This document shows, one piece after another, positions 1 to 8,340 of a DNA stretch of 64,000 nt (within the stretch, counting starts at the first letter, position 1; each line of letters begins with the position of its first letter). Under the pieces are notes generated by a model. The model made no database searches, had not been told where the DNA came from, and saw only the letters and a list, made by a program, of their open reading frames with translations. The translations under genes were made by a program, and so were the position numbers. The DNA lies in NCBI RefSeq assembly GCF_003065605.1, contig NZ_CP026952.1, positions 124,001-188,000 of the forward strand, given 5' to 3'. Source of the DNA: Aeromicrobium chenweiae. Lineage in GTDB: Bacteria; Actinomycetota; Actinomycetes; Propionibacteriales; Nocardioidaceae.

Positions 1-223
1 AGGCGTCCAGCAGCTGCATGATGACGCGGGTCAGCGTCGTCTTCCCGCAGCCGGACTCGCCCACGAGCCCGAGCACCTCGCCGGGAGCGACGTCGAGGGA
101 GACGTCGTCGACGGCGAGGACCGGCGCTCCACCCGAGCGTCCAGGGAACTGCTTGCTCACGTGCTGGAGCGACAGCAGCGGCTGGACCGGCGACGGGGCG
201 TCGAGGGCGAGTTCGGTGGTCAC
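1..223 (-). CDS. Peptide ABC transporter ATP-binding protein (DppF/OppF type), 3' part missing
   Basis: Only the first 74 codons are in the window. The reading begins with GTG and shows a substrate-import ATPase N-terminus ending in the Walker A motif GESGCGKTT followed by LTRVIMQLLDA. ATPases of this type hydrolyse ATP at the inner face of the membrane to drive oligopeptide import and normally pair with a DppD-type partner. The partner lies immediately upstream: its TGA overlaps this GTG in a GTGA, so the two are translationally coupled and the gene is the last visible member of the importer operon. Substrate cannot be told from the ATPase. Confidence 0.9.
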   Translation of the reverse strand, partial: MTTELALDAPSPVQPLLSLQHVSKQFPGRSGGAPVLAVDDVSLDVAPGEVLGLVGESGCGKTTLTRVIMQLLDA

Positions 224-1269
224 GATGAGACCCCTTCGGTTGCGTCGGCTTCGAGGGCGGCGGCCCGCGCGGCGAGCGTCTGCGCGCCGGTTGCCAGCTC
301 GTCGGGCGAGAGGATGCAGGCCGCCTCGTGCCCGGGCGTCTTGGTCACCAGGCGCGGCACGGTCTCGGTGCACTCGGGCCGGGACAGGAAGCATCGCGGC
401 TCGAACGGGCATCCCGGAGGCAGGTTCAGCAGGTCGGGCGGGGATCCCGGGATCGGGTCGAGCACGGCGCCCTTGGGACGATCGGCGCGCGGAGCCGACT
501 GCATCAGCTGCATCGTGTACGGCATCCGGGGCGTGGCGAAGACCGCCTCGGCGGTGGCCTTCTCGACCGGGCGCCCCGCGTACATCACCAGGACGTCGTC
601 CGCCTTCTCCGAGACCATCGCCAGGTCGTGGGTGATCAGCACGATGCCCATGTCGAAGCGGGTCTTCAGGTCGTCCAGGAGCTCCATGATCTGGGCCTGG
701 ACGGTCACGTCGAGGGCCGTGGTGGGCTCGTCGGCGATCAGCACCTTCGGCCGGGACGCCAGGGCCATCGCGATCATGACGCGCTGCCGCATGCCGCCGG
801 AGAACTGGTGCGGATACTGCCCGGCGCGCTCCTCGGGGTTGGCGATGCCGACCTCGCGCAGCGCCTGCACGGCGCGTGCCTTGGCCTCGGCCCGGCCGAG
901 CTTCTCGCGACGCACGACGCTCTCGACGATCTGCCGGCCGACCGTGCGGACCGGGTTGAGGCTCGTCATGGGGTCCTGGAAGATCATCGCGATCCCCTGG
1001 CCGCGGACCTGGCGCAGCTGGCGCTCGTTCATCGTCAGCAGGTCCTGGCCCTCGAACAGGATCTCGCCACCGGTGTAGAAGCACGGCGGCTCGGGGTTGA
1101 GCCGCAGCGTCGACAGCGCGGTCGCGGTCTTGCCGCTGCCGGACTCGCCGACGATCGCGAGGGTCTTGCCCTGCTCGACCGAGAACGTCGCGTCATTGAC
1201 CGCCCGCACCACGCCGGTGTCCAGACGGAACTCGACGTTGAGGTTGCGCACCTCCAGCACCGCCATCAC
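220..1269 (-). CDS. Peptide ABC transporter ATP-binding protein (DppD/OppD type)
   Basis: A complete importer ATPase of about 349 residues, the usual length for this family. Visible motifs are Walker A GESGSGKTA near residue 40, the signature FSGGMRQRVMIAMAL, Walker B KVLIADEPTTALDV and the switch region LITHDLAMV. The C-terminal extension carries CPFEPRCFLSRPEC, the cysteine-rich motif that in several OppD/DppD proteins binds an iron-sulfur cluster. The start is either GTG or the ATG one codon later; the ATG overlaps the stop of a tiny upstream reading frame. It should act with the DppF-type partner downstream and the two permeases upstream to import peptides or similar solutes. Confidence 0.93.
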   Translation of the reverse strand: MMAVLEVRNLNVEFRLDTGVVRAVNDATFSVEQGKTLAIVGESGSGKTATALSTLRLNPEPPCFYTGGEILFEGQDLLTMNERQLRQVRGQGIAMIFQDPMTSLNPVRTVGRQIVESVVRREKLGRAEAKARAVQALREVGIANPEERAGQYPHQFSGGMRQRVMIAMALASRPKVLIADEPTTALDVTVQAQIMELLDDLKTRFDMGIVLITHDLAMVSEKADDVLVMYAGRPVEKATAEAVFATPRMPYTMQLMQSAPRADRPKGAVLDPIPGSPPDLLNLPPGCPFEPRCFLSRPECTETVPRLVTKTPGHEAACILSPDELATGAQTLAARAAALEADATEGVSS

Positions 1270-1337
1270 AGCTCACCGCCCGGGGTCGCGGAGTGGGTCG
1301 TCCGGGCCAGGACCATGCCGTCGGCTGCGCGTGTCAT
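1266..1337 (-). CDS. Possible 23-codon coupling ORF inside the importer operon
   Basis: A 23-codon frame (MTRAADGMVLARTTHSATPG...) fills the gap between the threonine-synthase-like gene and the DppD-type ATPase exactly. Its ATG overlaps the upstream stop (ATGA) and its TGA overlaps the downstream ATG (TGATG). Such a bridge would let ribosomes move through the junction without a new binding site. The peptide has no recognisable domain or membrane segment. It may be a real leader-like coupling ORF or a chance frame. Confidence 0.3.
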   Translation of the reverse strand: MTRAADGMVLARTTHSATPGGEL

Positions 1338-2584
1338 GAGTGTGCCGTCTCTCGTCGGATCGTGTCTTTCCATGCCTGGGCCGTCGCCGCGACGACGCCG
1401 GACGGCCGCGGTGCGACCGCCTGCAGTGCGCCGGGCTGCTTGAGGGCGGTGGCCGTGATGACCGAGACCACCGTGTCGTCCGGCTCCAGCCAGCCCTCCT
1501 CGCGTCCGCGCAGCAGCGCCGCGACGGAGACCGCGGCGGAGGGCTCGGCCGCGACGGCGCCCAGGCCGGCGAGCAGCATGCCCTCGGCGATCTCGTCCTC
1601 GGTGACGCCGACCGCGCGTCCGCCGGAGTCGCGGATCGCACGGAGCACGCGTCGCCCGTCGTGGATCATCGTGTCGCCGGCGATGCTCTGCGCCATCGTG
1701 GCGCCGGCGTCGCCGGTCGGGATCGTGTGGTCGCGGCCGTTGTCGAAGGCGTCCACGAGCGGTGCGCACACCGCGGCCTGCACGCCGACCATCCGGGGGA
1801 CGCGGTCGATCAGGCCGAGCTCACGCAGCTCGTTGAAGCCCTTCCAGGCTCCCCAGATGCCGCCACCGGTGCCGACCGGGTGCACCATCACGTCGGGCAC
1901 CTCCCAGTCGAGCTGCTCGCAGATCTCGTACGCGTAGACCTTCATGGCCTCGTGCCGGATCGGGTTCACGAAGTTGACGAACGAGTAGTAGCCCTCGCGG
2001 GCCAGCTCGTCGAGCGTCTCGAAGATCTGGGCGCTGGTGTCGTACTCCAGGCGCAGCACCTCGGCGCCGTACAGCGTGATCGCCGCGACCTTGGTCTCGT
2101 TCGCGGCGTCCTCGACGAACACGGTCGCGTCGATGCCTGCGCGCCGGCAGTAGGCCGCGAACGAGGCGCCCGCGTTGCCCGAGCTGTAGGTGAATCCGCT
2201 CGTCGCGCCCAGGTGCTGCGCGAAGCTGACGGCCAGGGCGAAGCCGCGGTCCTTGAAGCTGCCGGTGGGCATCAGCCCGTCGTTCTTGAGCAACAGGCGC
2301 TCGAGCCCGAGCCGGCGGCCGAGGTCGGGCGTCGCCAGGAGCGGGGTGTCGCCCTCGCCGAGGCTGACGGGCGTGGCGTCGTCGGGCAGTGGCAGCAGCT
2401 CGCGCCAGCGCCACATGCCCTCGCCGCGGCGCTCGCGGGCGCGCTGGGCCAGGCCCGCCGGTGCGGCCTGCAGGTCGTACTGCACCTCGAGCAGGCCGCC
2501 GCAGCGCGGGCACAGGTTGACCAGCGTGCTGAGGGAGACCTCGTGCGCGCAGTCGTCGCAGACCATCACCGTCGCGAGGCTCAT
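1334..2584 (-). CDS. Threonine synthase-like PLP-dependent enzyme
   Basis: About 416 residues of the fold II PLP family. The N-terminus has a rubredoxin-like zinc ribbon (CDDC then CPRC within the first 30 residues), then GEGDTPLL and the PLP-lysine motif TGSFKDRG, the substrate loop SSGNAGASFAAY, and the phosphate-binding run VGTGGGIWG. This arrangement is typical of threonine synthase and its paralogues, which eliminate or replace a beta or gamma substituent of an amino acid. The position between importer permease and ATPase genes, with ATGA overlap to the permease, suggests a catabolic enzyme for the imported amino-acid-like compound rather than the housekeeping threonine synthase. The exact reaction is unknown. 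Confidence 0.8.
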   Translation of the reverse strand: MSLATVMVCDDCAHEVSLSTLVNLCPRCGGLLEVQYDLQAAPAGLAQRARERRGEGMWRWRELLPLPDDATPVSLGEGDTPLLATPDLGRRLGLERLLLKNDGLMPTGSFKDRGFALAVSFAQHLGATSGFTYSSGNAGASFAAYCRRAGIDATVFVEDAANETKVAAITLYGAEVLRLEYDTSAQIFETLDELAREGYYSFVNFVNPIRHEAMKVYAYEICEQLDWEVPDVMVHPVGTGGGIWGAWKGFNELRELGLIDRVPRMVGVQAAVCAPLVDAFDNGRDHTIPTGDAGATMAQSIAGDTMIHDGRRVLRAIRDSGGRAVGVTEDEIAEGMLLAGLGAVAAEPSAAVSVAALLRGREEGWLEPDDTVVSVITATALKQPGALQAVAPRPSGVVAATAQAWKDTIRRETAHS

Positions 2585-3516
2585 CGGTAGGCCTTCGGGT
2601 CGGCGAAGTCGCGCAGCATGTCGCCCACGACGTTGATCGACAGGGTCGTGAGGGTGATCGCGAGGCCGCTGAACAGCGCCAGCCACCAGGCGTTCGTGAT
2701 GTACAGCTGGCCCTCGGACAGCATGCCGCCCCACGTGGGGATGCTGGGCGGCACGCCGAAGCCGAGGTAGCTCAGCGAGGCCTCGGCGACGATCATCGCG
2801 GCGACCTGGAGGGTGCCGATCGTGGCCAGCGGCGCCATGACGTTGGGGCGCAGGTGCCGGTTCATGATCTGCAGGTCGCTGTCGCCGATGGCCCGCGCCG
2901 CCGTCACGAAGTCGCGGCTGCGCAGCGACAGCACCTCGGCGCGGATCACCCGGGCGTACGACATCCAGCCGCTGAGGCCGAGGACGACGATGACCACCCA
3001 CAGGCTGGGGCCGAGGACCACCACGACGACCAGTGCCAGCAGGATCGTGGGGAACGCCAGCTGGATGTCGGCCAGGCGCATGAACAGCGCGTCGACCCAG
3101 CCGCGGTAGTAGCCGCAGACGATGCCGATGACGGTGCCGATGAGGCCCGACAGCACGGTGGCGGCGAGGCCGACCAGCAGCGAGACGCGCGTGCCGTAGA
3201 GCACCCGGCTCAGCACGTCCCGGCCGAGGTGGTCGGTGCCGAGCAGGTGGCCGTCGGAGCTGCCCGACAACCAGATCGGCGGCTTGAGCCGGTCGACCAG
3301 GTGCTGCGTGGACGGGTCGTACGGCGCGATGAGGGGAGCGAAGATGCCGATGAGCACGACGAGCGCCAGGATGATCGCCGCTGCCATCGCCACCTTGTTG
3401 CGGCGCAGCGCCCGCAGGACGGCGCGCCAGGTGCTCGGGGAGCCCTGGGACGCGGAGGCGGCCGGGGCCGGCGCGAGGTCGGGCACGGTGCTGGTCGGGG
3501 TGATGTCCGCAGTCAT
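2581..3516 (-). CDS. Peptide ABC transporter permease (DppC type)
   Basis: A 311-residue inner-membrane permease. After a Pro/Ala-rich cytoplasmic start there is a first membrane segment (KVAMAAAIILALVVLIGIFA), then LLGTDHLGRDVLSRVLYGTR, the hallmark of DppC/OppC proteins, and four to five further hydrophobic segments. The cytoplasmic EAA-like loop (EAS...LGFG) contacts the ATPase. The start ATG overlaps the TGA of the DppB-type gene, so the two permeases are made as a coupled pair. Family identity is clear; the substrate is not. Confidence 0.92.
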   Translation of the reverse strand: MTADITPTSTVPDLAPAPAASASQGSPSTWRAVLRALRRNKVAMAAAIILALVVLIGIFAPLIAPYDPSTQHLVDRLKPPIWLSGSSDGHLLGTDHLGRDVLSRVLYGTRVSLLVGLAATVLSGLIGTVIGIVCGYYRGWVDALFMRLADIQLAFPTILLALVVVVVLGPSLWVVIVVLGLSGWMSYARVIRAEVLSLRSRDFVTAARAIGDSDLQIMNRHLRPNVMAPLATIGTLQVAAMIVAEASLSYLGFGVPPSIPTWGGMLSEGQLYITNAWWLALFSGLAITLTTLSINVVGDMLRDFADPKAYR

Positions 3517-4487
3517 CAGCTGAGCCTCACTCGGGGATCAAGGAATGCGTAGGCGATGTCGACGAGCAGGTTGGTCAGCACGAAGATCACCGACAGGAAC
3601 AGGACGATCGCCTGCATCAGCGGGAAGTCGCGGTTCGTGATCGCCTCCACCGTCAGCCGGCCGACGCCGGGCCAGGAGAAGACCTGCTCGGTGAGGATCG
3701 CGCCGCCCAGCAGGCTGCCGATCTCCAGGCCGATGATCGTGACGACCGGCAGGGCCGCGTTGCGCAGGCCGTGGTCGCGGATCACGAGCCAGCGCGAGAG
3801 GCCCTTGGACCGCGCCGTCCGGATGTAGTCCTCGCCCAGGACGTCGATCAGGGACGAGCGCAGCAGTCGCGCGATCATCGCCATCGAGTACAGCCCCAGC
3901 GTGATCGCCGGCAGGATCAGGTGGTCGAACCCGCCCATCCCGGCCGACGGCAGCACCTGCAGCTTCACCGCGAAGATCAGGATCAGCAGGATGCCCACGA
4001 AGAACGCGGGCGTGGACTGCCCGATCAGCACGGCAGCGACGACCGAGCTGTCGGTCGCGCTGCCGCGCTTGACGGCGGCGATGATGCCGGCCGGGATCGC
4101 CACGACGAGCGCGAAGACCAACGCGCCCACCGCGAGCTGGATCGTCGCCGGGAGCCGGTCGACGATGACCGAGAAGGCCGACTCGTGGAAGAACAGTGAC
4201 TGTCCGAAGTCCAGGTGCAGGGCGTTCCACAGGAAGCTGACGTACTGGACGAAGAGCGGGCGGTCCAGCCCCAGCGTGGCCCGCAGACTGTCCTCCTGCT
4301 CCTGCGTCGCCTCCGGCGGCAGCATCGTCCGGACCGGGTCGCCGGTCAGTCGCACGATGAAGAACGTCACGGTCGCGACACAGAACAGCACGAGCACCGC
4401 CTGCGCCACCCTGCGCACCAGGAACCGCTGGAGCTCGCTGCCGCCCAGCCGGACGGCCCGCGCTCGAGGAACAGTCACATCAGCCAT
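3516..4487 (-). CDS. Peptide ABC transporter permease (DppB type)
   Basis: A 323-residue permease with the DppB/OppB pattern: an N-terminal membrane segment (VAQAVLVLFCVATVTFFIVRL) followed by GDPVRTMLPPEATQEQ, a periplasmic region with DFGQSLFFHESAF, and five further membrane segments. The EAA-type coupling loop reads RTARSKGLSRWLVIRDHGLR. It forms the translocation channel with the DppC-type partner. It begins nine bases after the stop of the binding-protein gene, so it belongs to the same transcript. Confidence 0.92.
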   Translation of the reverse strand: MADVTVPRARAVRLGGSELQRFLVRRVAQAVLVLFCVATVTFFIVRLTGDPVRTMLPPEATQEQEDSLRATLGLDRPLFVQYVSFLWNALHLDFGQSLFFHESAFSVIVDRLPATIQLAVGALVFALVVAIPAGIIAAVKRGSATDSSVVAAVLIGQSTPAFFVGILLILIFAVKLQVLPSAGMGGFDHLILPAITLGLYSMAMIARLLRSSLIDVLGEDYIRTARSKGLSRWLVIRDHGLRNAALPVVTIIGLEIGSLLGGAILTEQVFSWPGVGRLTVEAITNRDFPLMQAIVLFLSVIFVLTNLLVDIAYAFLDPRVRLS

Positions 4488-4496
4488 GGCCGACTG

Positions 4497-6047
4497 CTAC
4501 TTCCGGCTCGCGCTTGACAGGGCGAAGATCCCGGTCACCGGCATCGTCCAGTCGATGTTGCTGCGCGTCGCATAGGTGTTGTTGATCGCGAACAGGTAGA
4601 CGTACGGCGACTCCTCGACGAGCAGCTTCTGCAGGTCGGAGAAGGCCTTCTTCCGCTCGTCGCTGTCGACGGACGTCTCCTCGGTCGTCACCAGCTTGTC
4701 GGCGGTGTCGTTGCTCCAGCGGCTCGAGCGGCGGTCGGACTTCAGCACCGACTGGGTGAAGCTCGTGGCGTCCAGCGTCCACCCGGAGTTGGCGAACAGG
4801 TACATGCCGCCGTCCTTGCGGCCGTTCAGCGTGATGATCTCGGACTTCGCGGTGACCGGGTCGATGAGCCGCACCTTGGCCTTGACGCCCACCTCGGCCA
4901 GCTGGCCGGAGATCGCCTGGACGAGCGAGGAGTCGACCGACGATGCGCTGATGGTCGTGGAGAAGCCCTTGGGGTAGCCGGCGTCCGCGAGCAGCTGCTT
5001 GGCCTTGGCCGGGTCGTGCTCGAACGGCTTGACGGAGGGATCGAGCCCGAAGACACCCTCGGGGATCATCGTCGCGGTGCGCTTGGCGTCCCCGGCCATG
5101 ACGGTCTTGATCAGCGTCGGTGCGTCGACGGCGTAGTTCAGGGCCGTGCGGACCTCCTTCTTGCTGAGCGGTCCGTCCGTGCGGGTGTCCATGTTCACCG
5201 TGTAGGTGCGGATGCCCGGCTTGCTCTGGACCTTGGTGTCGCCGCCGCTTCCCAGCTGGTTCATCGCGTCCTTGGTGACCCCGGTGATGATGTCGACCTC
5301 GCCGGACTGGAGCGCGGCGACCGCGGACGCAGGGGTCGGCATGACCTTGAAGACGACGTTCTTGATCTTGGGCTTCGAGCCCCAGTACGTCGGGTTGGCC
5401 TTGAGGACGATCTCGTTGTCACGCTTGCGGGACACGAACTCGTACGGGCCGCTGCCGACCGGGTGCTGGGCGAAGCCGTCGGCACCCTTCTCCTCGATGT
5501 ACTTCGGCGGGACGATGACGCCACCGAACAGCGACACCTTCGCCGGGATGACCGGGTCGGGCGTCTTCATCTGGAAGTCGACGGTGGTGGCGTCGACGGC
5601 CTTGGCCTGCTTGACGTTGACCAGCTCGACGATGGGCGACTTCGTCGCCGGGTCGAGGAGGCGGTTGATGCTGTACGCGACCGCGTTGGCGTCCAGCGCC
5701 TCGCCGTTCTGGAACTTCACGCCGGTGCGGATCGTGAAGCGCCAGGTCAGGGGATCGACCTGCTCCCACTTCGTGGCCAGGCCGGGGGAGAGCTTGTTGT
5801 CGGCGTCGCGCACCGTCAACGTGTCGAAGATGTTGTCGGCGACGCTCATCGAGGTGAGGTCGCCCTGCAGCTGCGGATCGAGGGACACGACGTCCGACGC
5901 GATCGAGATGCGCAGCGGGTCATCGCTGCTGCTGCCTCCCCCGGAGGACGAGCCGGAGCACGCGGCCAGGGAGGTCGCCATCACGAGCGCGGCTGCGGCG
6001 CTGGTGAGTCGGGCGATGCGACGGGGCTTTCCATGCAAGGGATTCAT
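4497..6047 (-). CDS. Extracellular solute-binding lipoprotein, family 5 (peptide/opine type)
   Basis: A 516-residue binding protein of the SBP_bac_5 family. It opens with a basic stretch and hydrophobic helix ending in the lipobox LAAC, so Cys30 should be lipidated and anchor it outside the membrane; a Ser/Gly linker follows. The family signature is seen in LSPGLATKWEQVDPLTWRFT and in KFQNGEALDANAVAYSINRL. It delivers substrate to the coupled permeases and is the first gene of the operon. Its promoter region contains the IclR-type operator shared with the divergent regulator. Confidence 0.92.
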   Translation of the reverse strand: MNPLHGKPRRIARLTSAAAALVMATSLAACSGSSSGGGSSSDDPLRISIASDVVSLDPQLQGDLTSMSVADNIFDTLTVRDADNKLSPGLATKWEQVDPLTWRFTIRTGVKFQNGEALDANAVAYSINRLLDPATKSPIVELVNVKQAKAVDATTVDFQMKTPDPVIPAKVSLFGGVIVPPKYIEEKGADGFAQHPVGSGPYEFVSRKRDNEIVLKANPTYWGSKPKIKNVVFKVMPTPASAVAALQSGEVDIITGVTKDAMNQLGSGGDTKVQSKPGIRTYTVNMDTRTDGPLSKKEVRTALNYAVDAPTLIKTVMAGDAKRTATMIPEGVFGLDPSVKPFEHDPAKAKQLLADAGYPKGFSTTISASSVDSSLVQAISGQLAEVGVKAKVRLIDPVTAKSEIITLNGRKDGGMYLFANSGWTLDATSFTQSVLKSDRRSSRWSNDTADKLVTTEETSVDSDERKKAFSDLQKLLVEESPYVYLFAINNTYATRSNIDWTMPVTGIFALSSASRK

Positions 6048-6097
6048 GTGCGGCTACTTTCGTAAGGCGTCTGGGAAGGTGTCCCGACCATCTCGCA

Positions 6098-6118
6098 CCG
6101 TTCCACCATGCGGAACGG
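6098..6118. promoter_or_regulatory. IclR-type operator between importer operon and regulator gene
   Basis: A 7-bp inverted repeat, CCGTTCC and GGAACGG, separated by seven bases lies in the 131-bp divergent intergenic region. The inner sequence TTCCACCATGCGGAA matches the TTCCGCAnnGCGGAA pattern typical of IclR-family operators. A weaker half site, TTC-N7-GAA, follows about 20 bases to the right. Placement suggests the neighbouring IclR protein controls both directions. Binding is inferred. Confidence 0.6.
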
Positions 6119-6178
6119 CCCTTTTCTATGATGGAATGCTGCCACAGCGTTATTGACGATGTCTACAGAAGGTGCGCA

Positions 6179-6937
6179 ATGAACTCGATCGAGAAAGCTC
6201 TGGCGGTGCTGAGGGCGCTCACCGCGCCCAACGGCCCCCACCAGCTCGCCGACCTCGCGGAACGCTCCGGTCTGACGCGGCCCAGCGTCCACCGGATCCT
6301 GCAGGTTCTCGTGCAGGGCAACTACGCACAGGCGCGGGGAAACGGTCTCTACGCGCCGGGATACGCCATGAGCGCGCTGGTCACCAGCGGCGACACGAGC
6401 GACGACGTGGCCCGCATCGCGTCGCCGACCCTCGTCCGGCTGCAGCACGAGACCGAGCAGACCGTGCACTTCGCCGTGCGCGCCGGTGACGCCGCGGTCT
6501 ACCTGGCCAAGGTCGAGGGCGACAAGCCGTACCAGATGGCGTCCCGGGTGGGCATGCAGATCCCGCTGCACTGCACGTCGATCGGCAAGGCGATCATCGC
6601 TGAGTTCTCGCCCGCCGAGGTGGACGAGCTGCTCGAGCGGACGTCGCAGACCGAGCAGACCGGACGCGTGCTCCCGGACCGGGACGCGTTGCGGCGGGAC
6701 CTCGACGGCGTCCTCGAGCGCGGCTTCTCGATCGACGACGAGGAGAACGAGCGCGGCGTCCGGTGCGTCGGTGCGGCCGTGCGTGACTCGACCGGCTCGG
6801 TGATCGGCGGCATCAGCATCTCCGGCCTGGCGTTCCTGCTCGACCTCGACCGGTTGAACGAGCTGGGCGGGCTCGTGCGCACCGCCGCGGCCGAGATCTC
6901 CGAACGACTGGCGCAGCGCGACGCGGGGGCGGCGTGA
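6179..6937 (+). CDS. IclR-family transcriptional regulator
   Basis: A 252-residue regulator. The ATG was chosen because AGAAGG lies six bases before it and the protein then begins with the usual N-terminal winged helix (SIEKALAVLRAL ... LAERSGLTRPSVHRILQVL). The C-terminal effector domain shows HCTSIGKAIIAEF and the late ERGVRCVGAAVRDSTG, standard for the family. IclR proteins usually respond to a small pathway metabolite. It diverges from the importer operon and its TGA overlaps the ATG of the amidohydrolase, so regulator, importer and hydrolase form one functional unit. Confidence 0.93.
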   Translation: MNSIEKALAVLRALTAPNGPHQLADLAERSGLTRPSVHRILQVLVQGNYAQARGNGLYAPGYAMSALVTSGDTSDDVARIASPTLVRLQHETEQTVHFAVRAGDAAVYLAKVEGDKPYQMASRVGMQIPLHCTSIGKAIIAEFSPAEVDELLERTSQTEQTGRVLPDRDALRRDLDGVLERGFSIDDEENERGVRCVGAAVRDSTGSVIGGISISGLAFLLDLDRLNELGGLVRTAAAEISERLAQRDAGAA

Positions 6938-8070
6938 TGCCCGGGCCGGCGCTGGACCCGGGCACGCAGACCCCGGTCGCGGTGATCGACCCGCAGGGAT
7001 CGGGCACGACGGTCGCGACGCTGCAGGTGTCCGCCGCAGGGCAGGCCGAGCTGGTCGACGAGCGTCCTCAGCAGCCGGGCGAGACGACCCCCGAGCTCTT
7101 CATCAGTCCCGGCTGGGTGGATCTGCACGCCCACGTGTACGACGGCACGACGCAGATCAGTGTGCACCCCGACCGGGTCGGGCTCGACCATGGCGTGCAC
7201 ACGGTGGCGGACGCGGGCAGTGCCGGCCAGGCGACGCTGCGCGGGCTGATCGACTACGTCATCCCCAGCGCGAGGACCCAGATCAAGGCCTGGCTCAACA
7301 TCGGCTCGCACGGCCTGGTGCACCTGCGCGAGGTCGCCGACTCCACGTTCATCGACGTCCCCGCGACCGTTGCCGCGGTGGCGTCGGCGCCCGACGTCGT
7401 GCGCGGCATCAAGGTGCGCTCGAGCGGGCTCATCGTGGGCAACATGGGGCTGCAGCCGTTGCAGCTGGGCAAGCTCGCGGCGCGCGAGTGCGGCATCCCT
7501 CTGATGGTGCACATCGGGGAGGCGCCTCCGCTGATCGACGACGTGCTCGACCTGCTCGACGAAGGCGACGTCGTGACCCACTGCTTCCACGGCAAGACCG
7601 GCTTCCCGTGGGCCCCCGACGGTCAGCCGTCCGCTGCGATGCGGCGCGCCATCGACCGTGGCGTCAAGCTCGACGTCGGTCACGGCGCGGCCAGCTTCGA
7701 CATCACGGTGGCCGGATCCGCTGTCGCCGCCGGCGTGACGCCGAGCTCGATCAGCACCGACATCCACGTCCGCAACATCAACGGACCGGTGTTCGACCTG
7801 GCGACCGTCATGACCAAGATGCTGACCTGTGGGATGAGCCTCGCTGCGGTCGTCCGGGCCGTCACGGAGGCACCGCGGGAGACGCTGCGACTGGTGGAGC
7901 CGTGGCGGGGTGACGGCGGCCGGCTGCACCACGCGACGCTGTTCACCCTCGGCGACGAGGCCCCGGAGGGACGCCGCTACGTCGACGCCGGCGGCAAGCC
8001 CATCACCCCGACCCAGCACCTGGTCGCCCAGGCCACCGTCACCGCCGGCACCCCCCGCCCCTGCCCCTGA
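6937..8070 (+). CDS. Amidohydrolase/deacetylase-family metallohydrolase (COG3964-like)
   Basis: About 377 residues of the amidohydrolase superfamily. Metal ligands are visible in order: DLHAHVY (HxH), GIKVR (the lysine that is usually carboxylated), MVHIGE, THCFHG and STDIH (final Asp). The order and spacing resemble the EF0837/Atu3266 group, some of which hydrolyse N-acetyl amino acids or acetylated hydroxy acids. Translation is coupled to the IclR gene by a TGATG overlap; a GTG three bases upstream is an alternative start. In context it probably cleaves the compound that the divergent ABC system imports. The true substrate is unknown. Confidence 0.82.
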   Translation: MPGPALDPGTQTPVAVIDPQGSGTTVATLQVSAAGQAELVDERPQQPGETTPELFISPGWVDLHAHVYDGTTQISVHPDRVGLDHGVHTVADAGSAGQATLRGLIDYVIPSARTQIKAWLNIGSHGLVHLREVADSTFIDVPATVAAVASAPDVVRGIKVRSSGLIVGNMGLQPLQLGKLAARECGIPLMVHIGEAPPLIDDVLDLLDEGDVVTHCFHGKTGFPWAPDGQPSAAMRRAIDRGVKLDVGHGAASFDITVAGSAVAAGVTPSSISTDIHVRNINGPVFDLATVMTKMLTCGMSLAAVVRAVTEAPRETLRLVEPWRGDGGRLHHATLFTLGDEAPEGRRYVDAGGKPITPTQHLVAQATVTAGTPRPCP

Positions 8071-8081
8071 CCGTCCCCAAG

Positions 8082-8178
8082 GTTCGCCAAGGAGGCCGCC
8101 TGCGGCCGACTGTGAGCGAAGCGAGGCGAACCACAGCTGGTCGGCTCGGGTTCGCCTCGCTGCGCTCCCGGTCGAACG
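8082..8178 (+). repeat. Nested hairpin repeat family A, copy 1 (short at right end)
   Basis: Starts GTTCGCCAAGGAGGCCGC, twelve bases after the amidohydrolase stop. It has the inner inverted arms GTGAGCGAAGCGAGGCGAAC / GTTCGCCTCGCTGCGCTC with a few changes, but lacks about 15 bp of the right outer part present in full copies. Confidence 0.85.
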
Positions 8179-8188
8179 AACTCAACCC

Positions 8189-8300
8189 GTTCGCCAAGGA
8201 GGCCGCCTGCGGCCGACTGTGAGCGAAGCGAGGCGAACCACAGCTGGTCGGCTCGGGTTCGCCTCGCTGCGCTCACGGTCGCTGCGCTCCCGGGCGAACG
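8189..8300 (+). repeat. Nested hairpin repeat family A, copy 2 (full, 112 bp)
   Basis: Full-length copy. The outer ends GTTCGCCAAGG and CGGGCGAACG are near-complementary, a small GGCCGC-GCGGCC hairpin follows the left end, and a long inner stem encloses a loop of about 18 bases. It lies directly before the small membrane protein gene. Confidence 0.9.
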
Positions 8301-8340
8301 ATCACGCCCGTTCGCCCGTCTCGTCGGCAATACTGACGCG

